Below, piece by piece: positions 24,021 through 36,200 of a stretch of 64,000 bases of DNA. Below the pieces are notes generated by a model, which made no database searches, was not told the origin of the DNA, and worked only from the letters and a program-made list of their open reading frames with translations. Within the stretch, counting starts at the first letter, position 1, and each line of letters opens with the position of its first letter. This DNA is from Anser cygnoides (taxonomy: Eukaryota > Chordata > Aves > Anseriformes > Anatidae), in NCBI RefSeq assembly GCF_040182565.1, contig NW_027103090.1, positions 248,001-312,000 of the forward strand, written 5' to 3'. Both the position numbers and the translations under genes were made by a program.

Positions 24021-27000
24021 ACTGGGGATGCAGTGCAGTGAGTCCAGAGAGTGCACTGGCACCACTGGGGATGCACTGCAGTGAGTCCAGAGAGTGCACT
24101 GGCACCACTGGGGATGCAGTGCAGTGAGTCCAGAGAGTGCACTGGCACCACTGGGGATGCAGTGCAGTGAGTCCAGAGAGTGCACTGGCACCACTGGGGA
24201 TGCAGTGCAGTGAGTCCAGAGAGTGCACTGGCACCACTGGGGATGCAGTGCAGTGAGTCCAGAGAGTGCACTGGCACCACTGGGGATGCACTGCAGTGAG
24301 TCCAGAGAGTGCACTGGCACCACAGGGGATGCACGCCGTGCAGTGAGTCCAGAGAGTGCACTGGCACCACTGGGGATGCAGTGCAGTGAGTCCAGAGAGT
24401 GCACTGGCACCACTGGGGATGCACTGCAGTGAGTGCAGAGAGTGCACTGGCACCACTGGGGATGCACTGCAGTGAGTCCAGAGAGTGCACTGGCACCACT
24501 GGGGATGCAGTGCAGTGAGTGCAGAGAGTGCACTGGCACCACTGGGGATGCAGTGCAGTGAGTCCAGAGAGTGCACTGGCACCACTGGGGATGCAGTGCA
24601 GTGAGTCCAGAGAGTGCACTGGCACCACTGGGGATGCAGTGCAGTGAGTCCAGAGAGTGCACTGGCACCACTGGGGATGCAGTGCAGTGAGTCCAGAGAG
24701 TGCACTGGCACCACTGGGGATGCACTGCAGTGAGTCCAGAGAGTGCACTGGCACCACTGGGGATGCAGTGCAGTGAGTCCAGAGAGTGCACTGGCACCAC
24801 TGGGGATGCACTGCAGTGAGTCCAGAGAGTGCACTGGCACCACTGGGGATGCACTGCAGTGAGTCCAGAGAGTGCACTGGCACCACTGGGGATGCAGTGC
24901 AGTGAGTCCAGAGAGTGCACTGGCAGCACTGGGGATGCAGTGCAGTGAGTCCAGAGAGTGCACTGGCACCACTGGGGATGCAGTGCAGTGAGTCCATAGA
25001 GTGCACTGGCACCACTGGGGATGCACTGCAGTGAGTCCAGAGAGTGCACTGGCACCACTGGGGATGCACTGCAGTGAGTCCAGAGAGTGCACTGGCACCA
25101 CTGGAGATGCACTGCAGTGAGTCCAGAGAGTGCACTGGCACCACTGGGGATGCAGTGCAGTGAGTCCAGAGAGTGCACTGGCACCACTGGGGATGCAGTG
25201 CAGTGAGTCCAGAGAGTGCACTGGCACCACTGGGGATGCAGTGCAGTGAGTCCAGAGAGTGCACTGGCACCACTGGGGATGCACTGCAGTGAGTCCAGAG
25301 AGTGCACTGGCACCACTGGGATGCAGTGCAGTGAGTCCAGAGAGTGCACTGGCACCACTGGGGATGCAGTGCAGTGAGTCCAGAGAGTGCACTGGCACCA
25401 CTGGGGATGCAGTGCAGTGAGTCCAGAGAGTGCACTGGCACCACTGGGGATGCACTGCAGTGAGTCCAGAGAGTGCACTGGCACCACTGGGGATGCAGTG
25501 CCGTGAGTCCAGAGAGTGCACTGGCACCTTCGGGATGCAGTGCAGTGAGTCCAGAGAGTGCACTGGCACCACTGGGGATGCACTGCAGTGAGTCCAGAGA
25601 GTGCACAGGCACCACTGGGGATGCACTGCAGTGAGTCCAGAGAGTGCACTGGCACCAATGGGGATGCAGTGCAGTGAGTCCAGAGAGTGCACTGGCACCA
25701 CTGGGGATGCACTGCAGTGACTCCAGAGAGTGCACTGGCATCACTGGGGATGCAGTGCAGTGAGTCCAGAGAGTGCACTGGCACCACTGGGGATGCAGTG
25801 CAGTGAGTACAGAGAGTGCACTGGTACCACTGGGGATGCACTGCAGTGAGTCCAGAGAGTGCACTGGCAGCACTGGGGATGCAGTGCAGTGAGTCCAGAG
25901 AGTGCACTGGCACCACTGGGGATGCAGTGCAGTGAGTCCAGAGAGTGCAGTGGCACCACTCGGGATGCAGTGCAGTGAGTCCAGAGAGTGCACTGGCACC
26001 ACTGGGAATGCAGTTCAGTGAGTCCAGAGAGTGCACTGGCACCACTGGGGATGCACTGCAGTGAGTCCAGAGAGTGCACTGGCACCACTGGGGATGCACT
26101 GCAGTGAGTCCAGAGAGTGCACTGGCACCACTGGGGATGCACTGCATTGAGTCCAATAGAGTGCACTGTCACCACTGGGGATGCACTGCAGTGAGTCCAG
26201 AGAGTGCACTGGCACCACTGGGGATGCACTGCAGTGAGTCCAGAGAGTGCACTGGCACCATTGGGGATGCACTGCAGTGAGTCCAGAGAGTGCACTGGCA
26301 CCACTGGGGATGCAGTGCAGTGAGTCCAGAGAGTGCACTGGCACCACTGGGGATGCAGTGCAGTGAGTCCAGAGAGTGCACTGGCACCACTGGGATGCAC
26401 TGCAGTGAGTCCAGAGAGTGCACTGGCACCACTGGGGATGCACTGCAGTGAGTCCAGAGAGTGCACTGGCACCACTGGGGATGCACTGCAGTGAATCCAG
26501 AGAGTGCACTGGCACCACTGGGGATGCACTGCAGTGAGTCCAGAGAGTGCACTGGCACCACTGGGGATGCACTGCAGTGAGTCCAGAGAGTGCACTGGCA
26601 CCACTCGGGATGCATTGCAGTGACTCCAGAGAGTGCACTGGCACCACTGGGGATGCACTGCAGTGAGTCCAGAGAGTGCACTGTCACCACTGGGGATGCA
26701 GTGCAGTGAGTCCAGAGACTGCACTGGCACCACTGGGGATGCAGTGCAGTGAGTCCAGAGAGTGCACTGGCACCACTGGGGATGCAGTGCAGTGAGTCCA
26801 GAGAGTGCACAGGCACCACTGGGGATGCAGTGCATTGAGTCCAGAGAGTGCACTGGCACCACTGGGGATGCAGTGCAGTGACTCTAGAGAGTGCACTGGC
26901 ACCTTGGGGATGCACTGCAGTGAGTCCAGAGACTACACTGGCACCACTGGAAATGCACTGCAGTGAGTCCAGAGAGTGCCCTGGCACCACTGGGATGCAT

Positions 27001-29160
27001 GCAGTGAGTCCAGAGAGTGCACTGGCACCACTGGGGATGCACTGCAGTGAGTCCAGAGAGTGCACTGGCACCACAGGGGATGCACCCAGTGAGTCCAGAG
27101 AGTGCACTGGCACCACTGGGGATGCAGTGCAGTGAGTCCAGAGAGTGCACTGGCACCACTGGGGATGCACTGCAGTGAGTCCAGAGAGTGCACTGGCACC
27201 ACTGGGGATGCACTGCAGTGAGTCCAGAGAGTGCACTGGCACCACTGGGGATGCAGTGCAGTGAGTCCAGAGAGTGCACTGGCACCACTGGGGATGCAGT
27301 GCAGTGAGTCCAGAGAGTGCACTGGCACCACTGGGGATGCAGTGCAGTGAGTCCAGAGAGTGCACTGGCACCACTGGGGATGCAGTGCAGTGAGTCCAGA
27401 GAGTGCACTGGCACCACTGTGGATGCAGTGCAGTGAGTCCAGAGAGTGCACTGGCACCACTGGGGATGCACTGCAGTGAGTCCAGAGAGTGCACTGGCAC
27501 CACTGGGGATGCAGTGCAGTGAGTCCAGAGAGTGCACTGGCACCACTGGGGATGCACTGCAGTGAGTCCAGAGAGTGCACTGGCACCACTGGGGATGCAC
27601 TGCAGTGAGTCCAGAGAGTGCACTGGCACCACTGGGGATGCAGTGCAGTGAGTCCAGAGAGTGCACTGGCACCACTGGGGATGCAGTGCAGTGAGTCCAG
27701 AGAGTGCACTGGCACCACTGGGGATGCAGTTCAGTGAGTCCAGAGAGTACACTGGCACCACTGGGGATGCACTGCAGTGAGTCCAGAGAGTGCACTGGCA
27801 CCACTGGGGATGCACTGCAGTGAGTCCAGAGAGTGCACTGACACCACTGGGGATGCACTGCAGTGAGTCCAGAGAGTGCACTGGCACCACTGGGGATGCA
27901 GTGCAGTGAGTCCAGAGAGTGCACTGGCACCACTGGGGATGCAGTGCAGTGAGTCCAGAGAGTGCACTGGCACCACTGGGGATGCAGTGCAGTGAGTCCA
28001 GAGAGTGCACTGGCACCACTGGGGATGCACTGCAGTGAGTCCAGAGAGTGCACTGGCACCACTGGGGATGCACTGCAGTGAGTCCAGAGAGTGCACTGGC
28101 ACCACTGGGGATGCAGTGCAGTGAGTCCAGAGAGTGCACTGGCACCACTGGGGATGCAGTGCAGTGAGTCCAGAGAGTGCACTGGCACCACTGGGGATGC
28201 ACTGCAGTGAGTCCAGAGAGTGCACTGGCACGACTGGGGATGCAGTGCCGTGAGTCCAGAGAGTGCACTGGCACACTTCGGGATGCAGTGCAGTGAGTCC
28301 AGAGAGTGCACTGGCACCACTGGGGATGCACTGCAGTGAGTCCAGAGAGTGCACTGGCACCACTGGGGATGCAGTGCAGTGAGTCCAGAGAGTGCACTGG
28401 CACCATGGGGATGCAGTGCAGTGAGTCCAGAGAGTGCACTGGCACCACTGGGGATGCACTGCAGTGAGTCCAGAGAGTGCACTGGCACTGGGGATGCAGT
28501 GCAGTGAGTCCAGAGAGTGCACTGGCACCACTGGGGATGCAGTGCGGTGAGTACAGAGAGTGCACTGGCACCACTGGGGATGCAGTGCAGTGAGTCCAGA
28601 GAGTGCACTGGCACCACTGGGGATGCAGTGCAGTGAGTCCAGAGAGTGCACTGGCACCACTGGGGATGCAGTGCAGTGAGTCCAGAGAGTGCACTGGCAC
28701 CACTGGGGATGCAGTGCAGTGAGTCCAGAGAGTGCACTGGCACCACTGGGATGCAGTGCAGTGAGTCCAGAGAGTGCACTGGCACCACTGGGGATGCACT
28801 GCAGTGAGTCCAGAGACTGCACTGGCACCACTGGGGATGCAGTGCAGTGAGTCCAGAGAGTGCACTGGCACCACTGGGGATGCAGTGCAGTGAGTCCAGA
28901 GAGTGCACTGGCACCACTGGGGATGCACTGCAGTGAGTCCAGAGAGTGCACTGGCACCACTGGGGATGCAGTGCAGTGAGTCCAGAGAGTGCACTGGCAC
29001 CACTGGGGATGCAGTGCAGTGAGTCCAGAGAGTGCACTGGCACCACTGGGGATGCACTGCAGTGAGTCCAGAGAGTGCACTGGCACCACTGGGGATGCAG
29101 TGCAGTGAGTCCAGAGAGTGCACTGGCACCACTGGGGATGCACTGCAGTGAGTCCAGAGA

Positions 29161-29690
29161 GTGCACTGTCACCACTGGAGATGCACTGCAGTGAGTCCAG
29201 AGAGTGCACTGGCACCACTCGGGATGCACTGCATTGAGTCCAATAGAGTGCACTGTCACCACTGGGGATGCACTGCAGTGAGTCCAGAGAGTGCACTGGC
29301 ACCACTGGGGATGCACTGCAGTGAGTCCAGAGAGTGCACTGGCACCACCGGGGATTCACTGCTATGAGTCCAGAGAGTGCACTGGCACCACTGGGGATGC
29401 AGTGCAGTGAGTCCAGAGAGTGCACTGGCACCACTGGGGATGCAGTGCAGTGAGTCCAGAGAGTGCACTGGCACCACTGGTGATGCACTGCAGTGAGTCT
29501 TGAGAGTGCAGTGGCACCACTGGGGATGCACTGCCGTGAGTCCATAGAGTGCACTGGCACCACTGGGGATGCACTGCAGTGAATCCAGAGAGTGAACTGG
29601 CACCACTGGGGATGCACTGCAGTGAGTCCAGAGAGTGCACTGGCACCACTGTGGATGCACTGCAGTGAGTCCCGAGAGTGCACTGGCACC
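29161..29690 (+). repeat. Block duplication A, copy 2 (partner 23491-24020)
   Basis: Matches the earlier block at a constant shift of 5,670 bp. Immediately after it begins a second duplicated block (from about 29689) whose partner starts near 26601. The array here is therefore a mosaic of at least two different source segments joined within a few units. Confidence 0.8.
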
Positions 29691-32678
29691 ACTCGGGATG
29701 CATTGCAGTGACTCCAGAGAGTGCACTGGCACCACTGGGGATGCACTGCAGTGACTCCAGAGAGTGCACTGTCACCACTGGGGATGCAGTGCAGTGAGTC
29801 CAGAGACTGCACTGGCACCACTGGGGATGCAGTGCAGTGAGTCCAGAGAGTGCACTGGCACCACTGGGGATGCAGTGCAGTGAGTCCAGAGAGTGCACAG
29901 GCACCACTGGGGATGCAGTGCATTGAGTCCAGAGAGTGCACTGGCACCACTGGGGATGCAGTGCAGTGACTCTAGAGAGTGCACTGGCACCTTGGGGATG
30001 CACTGCAGTGAGTCCAGAGACTACACTGGCACCACTGGAAATGCACTGCAGTGAGTCCAGAGAGTGCCCTGGCACCACTGGGAATGCAGTGAGTCCAGAG
30101 AGTGCACTGGCACCACTGGGGATGCACTGCAGTGAGTCCAGAGAGTGCACTGGCACCACTGGGGATGCACCCCGGCAAGTCCAGAGAGTGCACTGGCACC
30201 ACTGGGGATGCAGTGCAGTGAGTCCAGAGAGTGCACTGGCACCACTGGGGATGCACTGCAGTGAGTGCAGAGAGTGCACTGTCACCACTGGGGATGCACT
30301 GCAGTGAGTCCAGAGAGTGCACTGGCACCACTGGGGATGCAGTGCAGTGAGTCCAGAGAGTGCACTGGCACCACTGGGGATGCAGTGCAGTGAGTCCAGA
30401 GAGTGCACTGGCACCACTGGGGATGCAGTACAGTGAGTCCAGAGAGTGCACTGGCACCACTGGGGATGCAGTGCAGTGAGTAAAGAGAGTGCACTGGCAC
30501 CACAGTGCAGTGAGTCCAGAGAGTGCACTGGCACCACAGACTGCAGTGAGTCCAGAGAGTGCACTGGCACCACTGGGGATGCAGTGCAGTGAGTCCAGAG
30601 AGTGCACTGGCACCACTGGGGATGCAGTGCAGTGAGTCCAGAGAGTGCACTGGCACCACTGGGGATGCACTGCAGTGAGTCCAGAGAGTGCACTGGCACC
30701 ATTGGGATGCACTGCAGTGAGTCCAGAGAGTGCACTGGCACCACTGGGGATGCACTGCAGTGAGTCCAGAGAGTGCACTGGCACCACTGGGATGCAGTGC
30801 ACTGAGTCCACAGAGTGCACTGGCACCACAGGGGATACACTGCAGTGAGTCCAGAGAGTGCACTGGCACCACTGGGGATGCAGTGCCGTGAGTGCAGAGA
30901 GTGCACTGGCACCGCTGCGGTTGCACCCCGGTGTTTTCAGAGAGTGCAGTGGCACCACTGGGGATGCAGTGCAGTGAGTCCAAAGAGTGCACTGGCACCA
31001 CGGGGGATGCAGTGCAGTGAGTCCAGAGAGTGCACTGGCACCACTGGGGATGCAGTGCAGTGAGTCCAGAGAGTGCACTGGCACCACTGGGGATGCAGTG
31101 CAGTGAGTTCAGAGAGTGCACTGGCACCTTGGGGATGCAGTGCAGTGAGTCCAGAGAGTGCACTGGCACCACTGGGGATGCAGTGCAGTGAGTCCACAGA
31201 GTACACTGGCACCACTGGTGATGCAGTGCAGTGAGTCCAGAGAGTGCACTGGCACCACTGGGGATGCAGTGCATTGAGTCCAGAGAGTGCAGTGGCACCA
31301 TTGGGGATGCAGTGCAGTGAGTCCAGAGAGTGCACTGGCACCACTGGTGATGCAGTGCAGTGAGTTAAGAGAGTACACTGGCGCCACTGTGGATGCAGTG
31401 CAGTGAGTCCAGAGAGTGCACTGGCACCACTGGTGATGCAGTGCAATGAGTCCAGAGAGCCACTGGCACCACTGGGGATGCAGTGCATTTAGTCCAGAGA
31501 GTGAACTGGCACCACTGGGGATGCAGTGCACTGAGTCCAGAGAGGGCACTGTCAGCAATGGGGATGCAGTGCAGTTAGTCCAGAGAGTGCACTGGCACCA
31601 CTGGTGATGCACTGCAGTGAGACCAGAGACTTCACAGGCACCACTGGGGATGCAGTGCAGTGAGTCCAGAGAGTGCACTGGCACCACTGGGGATGCAGTG
31701 CAGTGAGTGCAGAGAGTGCACTGGCACAGTGAAAAGTGCACTGGAATGCACTGCAGTGAGTCCAGAGAGTGCACTGGCACCACTGGGGATGCACTGCAGT
31801 GAGTCCAGAGAGTGCAGTGGCACCACTGGGGATGCAGTCCACTGAGTCCAGAGAGTACACTGGCACCACTGGGGATGCAGTGCAGTGAGTCCAGAGATTG
31901 CACTGTCAGCACTGGGGATGGAGTGCAGTGAGTCCAGAGAGTGCACTGGCACCAACTGGAGCTGCACTGCTGTGAGTCCTGAGATTGCATTGGCACCACT
32001 GGGGATGCACTGCAGTGAGTCCAGAGACCTCACAGGCACCACTGGGGATGCAGTACAGTGAGTCCAGAGAGTGCACTGGCACCACTGGGGATTCAGTTCA
32101 GTGAGTCCAGAGAGTGAACTGGCACCACTGGGGATGTAGTGTAGTGAGTCCAGAGAGTGCACTGGCACCACTGGGGATGCAATGCAGTGAGTCCAGAGAG
32201 TGCACTGGCACCACTGGGGATGCACCCCGGCAAGTCCAGAGAGTGCACTGGCACCACTGGGGATGCACTGCAGTGAGTCCAGAGAGTGCACTGGCACCAC
32301 TGGGGATGCAGTGCAGTGAGTCCAGAGAGTGCACTGGCACCACTGGGGATGCAGTGCAGTGAGTCCAGAGAGTGCACTGGTACCACTGGGGATGCAGTGC
32401 AGTGAGTCCAGAGAGTGCACTGGTACGCATTCCAGGGGATGCACTGCAGTGAGTCCAGAGAGTGCACTGGCACCACTGGGGATGCAATGCAGTGAGTCCA
32501 GAGAGTGCATTGGCACCACTGGGGATGCACTGCAGTGAGTCCAGGGAGTGCACTGGCACCACTGGGGATGCACTGCAGTGACTCCAGAGAGTGCACTGGC
32601 ACCACTGGGGATGCACTGCAGTGAGTCCAGATGTTAGCCTAGCAACCACATAATCACCAAGTGATTATATGAAGGTGC

Positions 32679-32684
32679 TTTATT
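32679..32684 (-). terminator. LTR copy 3 polyadenylation signal (AATAAA)
   Basis: Minus-strand AATAAA, 47 bp from the LTR 3' end, as in the other copies. Confidence 0.75.
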
Positions 32685-32746
32685 CAGCGCTGGAAGCCGG
32701 GGCAGGTGCTCAAATCTGGCTTCAAGTCCCGTTACTTCCCAGCCAT

Positions 32747-32754
32747 TATTTATA
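32747..32754 (-). promoter_or_regulatory. LTR copy 3 TATA box
   Basis: Minus-strand TATAAATA is retained, but the sequence just upstream in the transcription sense is replaced by TTCATTACA-like repeats, so upstream control may differ from the other copies. Confidence 0.6.
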
Positions 32755-33217
32755 CATACAATATTCATTACATATTCATACATATTCATTACAGTAAACA
32801 TATTCATTACAGGTTGCAACAGCAGCCTCGCTTTTCATTCTAATTAGCTCCCCTCCCCTTTGCACATGCGTGGCGCACTCTGGTGGTCGTCCAGGTGGTC
32901 GTGCAGATGAAGTAAGGAGTCTTCCTCTCCGCTAAACTTTTCACCTTTCTTACTCGACGCATGCTCCCTCCGCTTCTTGGTTCTGCTTCAACTCATTTCA
33001 TCATTTCCAGGCCCTTATCCAAGGTCAGGTTGTACCTGTTCCCTCCCAAGGTTCCCCTTCAATGATTCTTTTGATTGTTCAATGTACTCCCTAAGTATCC
33101 AGTATACATAGATTAATTGATAATGTAAGTACATTTGGCAATGCTTAACTATACTGTAGGTCCGATTACCTAAGAGACATTAGTAAAACATCCATTCGAT
33201 TCTCCCCAACACTAACA

Positions 33218-36200
33218 CAGAGACTGCACTGGCACCACTGGGGATGCACCCCGGTAAGTCCAGAGAGTGCACTGGCACCACTGGGGATGCAGTGCAGTGA
33301 GTCCAGAGAGTGCACTGGCACCACTGGGGATGCACTGCAGTGAGTCCAGAGAGTGCACTGGCACCACTGGGGATGCACTGCCGTGAGTCCAGAGAGTGCA
33401 CTGGCACCACTGGGGATGCACTGCAGTGAGTCCAGAGAGTGCACTGGCACCACTGGGGATGCAGTGCAGTGAGTCCAGAGTGTGCACTGGCACCACTGGG
33501 GATGCAGTGCAGTGAGTCCAGAGAGTGCACTGGCACCACTGTTGATACAGTGCAGTGAGTGCAGAGAGTGCACTGGCAACACTGGGGATGCAGTGCAGTG
33601 AGTAAAGAGAGTGCACTGGCACCACTGGGGATGCAGTGCAGTGAGTCCAGAGAGTGCACTGGCACCACTGGGGATGCACTGCAGTGAGTCCAGACAGTGC
33701 ACTGGCACCACTGGGGATGCACCCCGGTGAGTCCAGAGAGTGCACTGGCACCACTGGGGATGCACCCCGGCAAGTCCATAGAACACTGTCACCACTGGGG
33801 TTGCAGTGCAGTGAGTCCAGAGAGTGCACTAGCCCCACAGGGGATGCAGTGCAGTGAGTCCAGAGAGTGCACTGGCACCACTGGGGATGCACTGCCGTGA
33901 GTCCAGAGAGTGCCCCGGCACCACTGGGGATGCAGTGCAGTGAGTCCAGAGAGTGCAGTGGCACCACTGGGGATGCAGTGTAGTGAGTCCAAAGAGTGCA
34001 CTGGCACCATTGGGGATGCACTGCAGTGAGTCCAGAGAGTGCACTGGCACCACTGGGGATGCAGTGCAGTGAGTGCAGAGAGTGCACTGGCACAAAAGGG
34101 AATGCACTGCAGTGAGTCCAGAGAGTGCACTGGCACCACTGGGGATGCAGTGCAGTGAGTCCAGAGAGTGTACTGGCACCACTGGGGATGCAGTGCAGTG
34201 AGTCCAGAGAGGCCACTGGCACCACTGGGGATGCAGTGCAGTGAGTCCAGAGAGTGCACTGGCATCACTGGGGATGCAGTGCGGTGAGTCCAGAGTGCAC
34301 TGGCACCACTGGGATGCATGCAGTGAGTCAGTGAGATCACCCCGGTGAGTCCAGAGAGTCACTGGCACCACTGGGGATGCACCCCGGCAAGTCCAGAGAG
34401 TGCACTGTCACCACTGGGGATGCAGTGCAGTGAGTGCAGAGAGTGCACTGGCACCACTGGGGATGCAGTGCAGTGAGTCCAGAGAGTGCACTGGCACCAC
34501 TGGAGATGCACTGCAGTGAGTCCAGAGAGTGCACTGGCACCACTGGGGATGCAGTGCAATGAGTCCAGAGAGTGCACTGGCACCACTGGGGATGCAGTGC
34601 AGTGAGACCACAGATTGCAGTGGCACCACTGGGAATGGAGTGCAGCGAGTCCAGAGAGGGCACTGGTACGATTGGGGATGCAGTGCAGTGAGTCCAGAGA
34701 GTGCACTGGCACCACTGGGGATGCAATGCAGTGAGTCCTGAGAGTGCACTGGCACCAATAGTATGCAGCGCAGTGAGTCCAGAGAGTGCACTGTCACCAC
34801 TGGGGATGCAGTGCAGTGAGTCCAGAGAGTGCACTGGCACCACACGGGTGAGTGGGTGCACTGGCACTGGGGATGCAGTGAGTCCAGAGAGTGCACTGGC
34901 ACCACTGGGGATGCAGGCAGTGAGTCCAGAGAGTGCACTGGCACCACTGGGGATGCACTGCAGTGAGTCCAGAGAGTGCACTGGCACCACTGGGGATGCA
35001 CTCGTGAGTCCAGAGAGTGCACTGGCACCACTGGGGATGCAGCAGAGTGCACTGGCACCACAGGGGATGCAGTGCAGTGAGTCCAGAGTGTGCACTGGCA
35101 CCACTGGGGATGCAGTGCAGTGAGTCCAGAGAGTGCACTGGCACCACTGTTGATACAGTGCAGTGAGTGCAGAGAGTGCACTGGCAACACTGGGGATGCA
35201 GTGCAGTGAGTAAAGAGAGTGCACTGGCACCACTGGGGATGCAGTGCAGTGAGTCCAGAGAGTGCACTGGCACCACTGGGGATGCACTGCAGTGAGTCCA
35301 GAGAGTGCACTGGCACCACTGGGGATGCACCCCGGTGAGTCCAGAGAGTGCACTGGCACCACTGGGGATGCACCCCGGCAAGTCCATAGAGTGCACTGTC
35401 ACCACTGGGGTTGCAGTGCAGTGAGTCCAGAGAGTGCACTAGCCCCACAGGGGATGCAGTGCAGTGAGTCCAGAGAGTGCACTGGCACCACTGGGGATGC
35501 ACTGCCGTGAGTCCAGAGAGTGCCCCGGCACCACTGGGGATGCAGTGCAGTGAGTCCAGAGAGTGCAGTGGCACCACTGGGGATGCAGTGTAGTGAGTCC
35601 AAAGAGTGCACTGGCACCATTGGGGATGCACTGCAGTGAGTCCAGAGAGTGCACTGGCACCACTGGGGATGCAGTGCAGTGAGTCCAGAGAGTGCAGTGG
35701 CACAACTGGGGATGCAGTGCAGTGAGTCCAGAGAGTGCACTGGCACCACTGGGGATGCAGTGCAGTGAGTCCAGAGAGTGTACTGGCACCACTGGGGATG
35801 CAGTGCAGTGAGTCCAGAGAGCCACTGGCACCACTGGCAGTGTAGTGACAGAGAGTGCACTGGGGATGCAGTGCGGTGAGTCCAGAGTGCACTGGCACCA
35901 CTGGGGATGCAGTGCAGTGAGTCAAGAGAGGTCACTGGCACCACTGGGGATGCACCCCGGTGAGTCCAGAGAGTGCACTGGCACCACTGGGGATGCACCC
36001 CGTCAAGTCCAGAGAGTGCACTGTCACCACTGGGGATGCAGTGCAGTGAGTGCAGAGAGTGCACTGGCACCACTGGGGATGCAGTGCAGTGAGTCCAGAG
36101 AGTGCACTGGCACCACTGGAGATGCACTGCAGTGAGTCCAGAGAGTGCACTGGCACCACTGGGGATGCAGTGCAATGAGTCCAGAGAGTGCACTGGCACC

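Larger units (their letters stand above)
16640..32631 (+). repeat. 43-bp satellite array, forward, between LTR copies 2 and 3
   Basis: 16 kb of forward units. The 16.6-18.1 kb part is variant-rich (GTTGATGCAG, GACTCCAG, CACCTTCGGGATG, GTCCAGTTAG units). A nearly uniform core follows to about 21.7 kb, then variant-rich blocks again. Duplicated segments inside include about 23491-24020 with 29161-29690 and about 26601-26990 with 29689-30080. The 1,803-, 1,585- and 1,584-codon minus-strand frames covering 16.6-22.8 kb are three frames of the same stop-free repeat. A shortened unit with GAGTGCACTGGCACCTTGGG lies near 21310-21345, and compacted units (CACAGTGCAG, CACAGACTGC) near 30495-30545. Confidence 0.96.
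32632..33217 (-). mobile_element. Solo retroviral LTR, copy 3 (rearranged promoter-proximal segment)
   Basis: 586 bp, with the same ends, same CAGA flanks (32628-32631, 33218-33221) and same satellite phase as the other copies. It is 21 bp longer. About 32760-32815 holds several ATATTCATTACA-type repeats where copies 1, 2 and 4 have ATATTGCGTCAGGTATAC. The TGACGCA motif is lost, while TATA box and AATAAA are kept. It also has private substitutions such as GGTGCTCAAAT and TCCGATTACC. It appears to be an older or separately evolved copy. A 61-codon minus-strand frame across it looks like chance. Confidence 0.86.
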
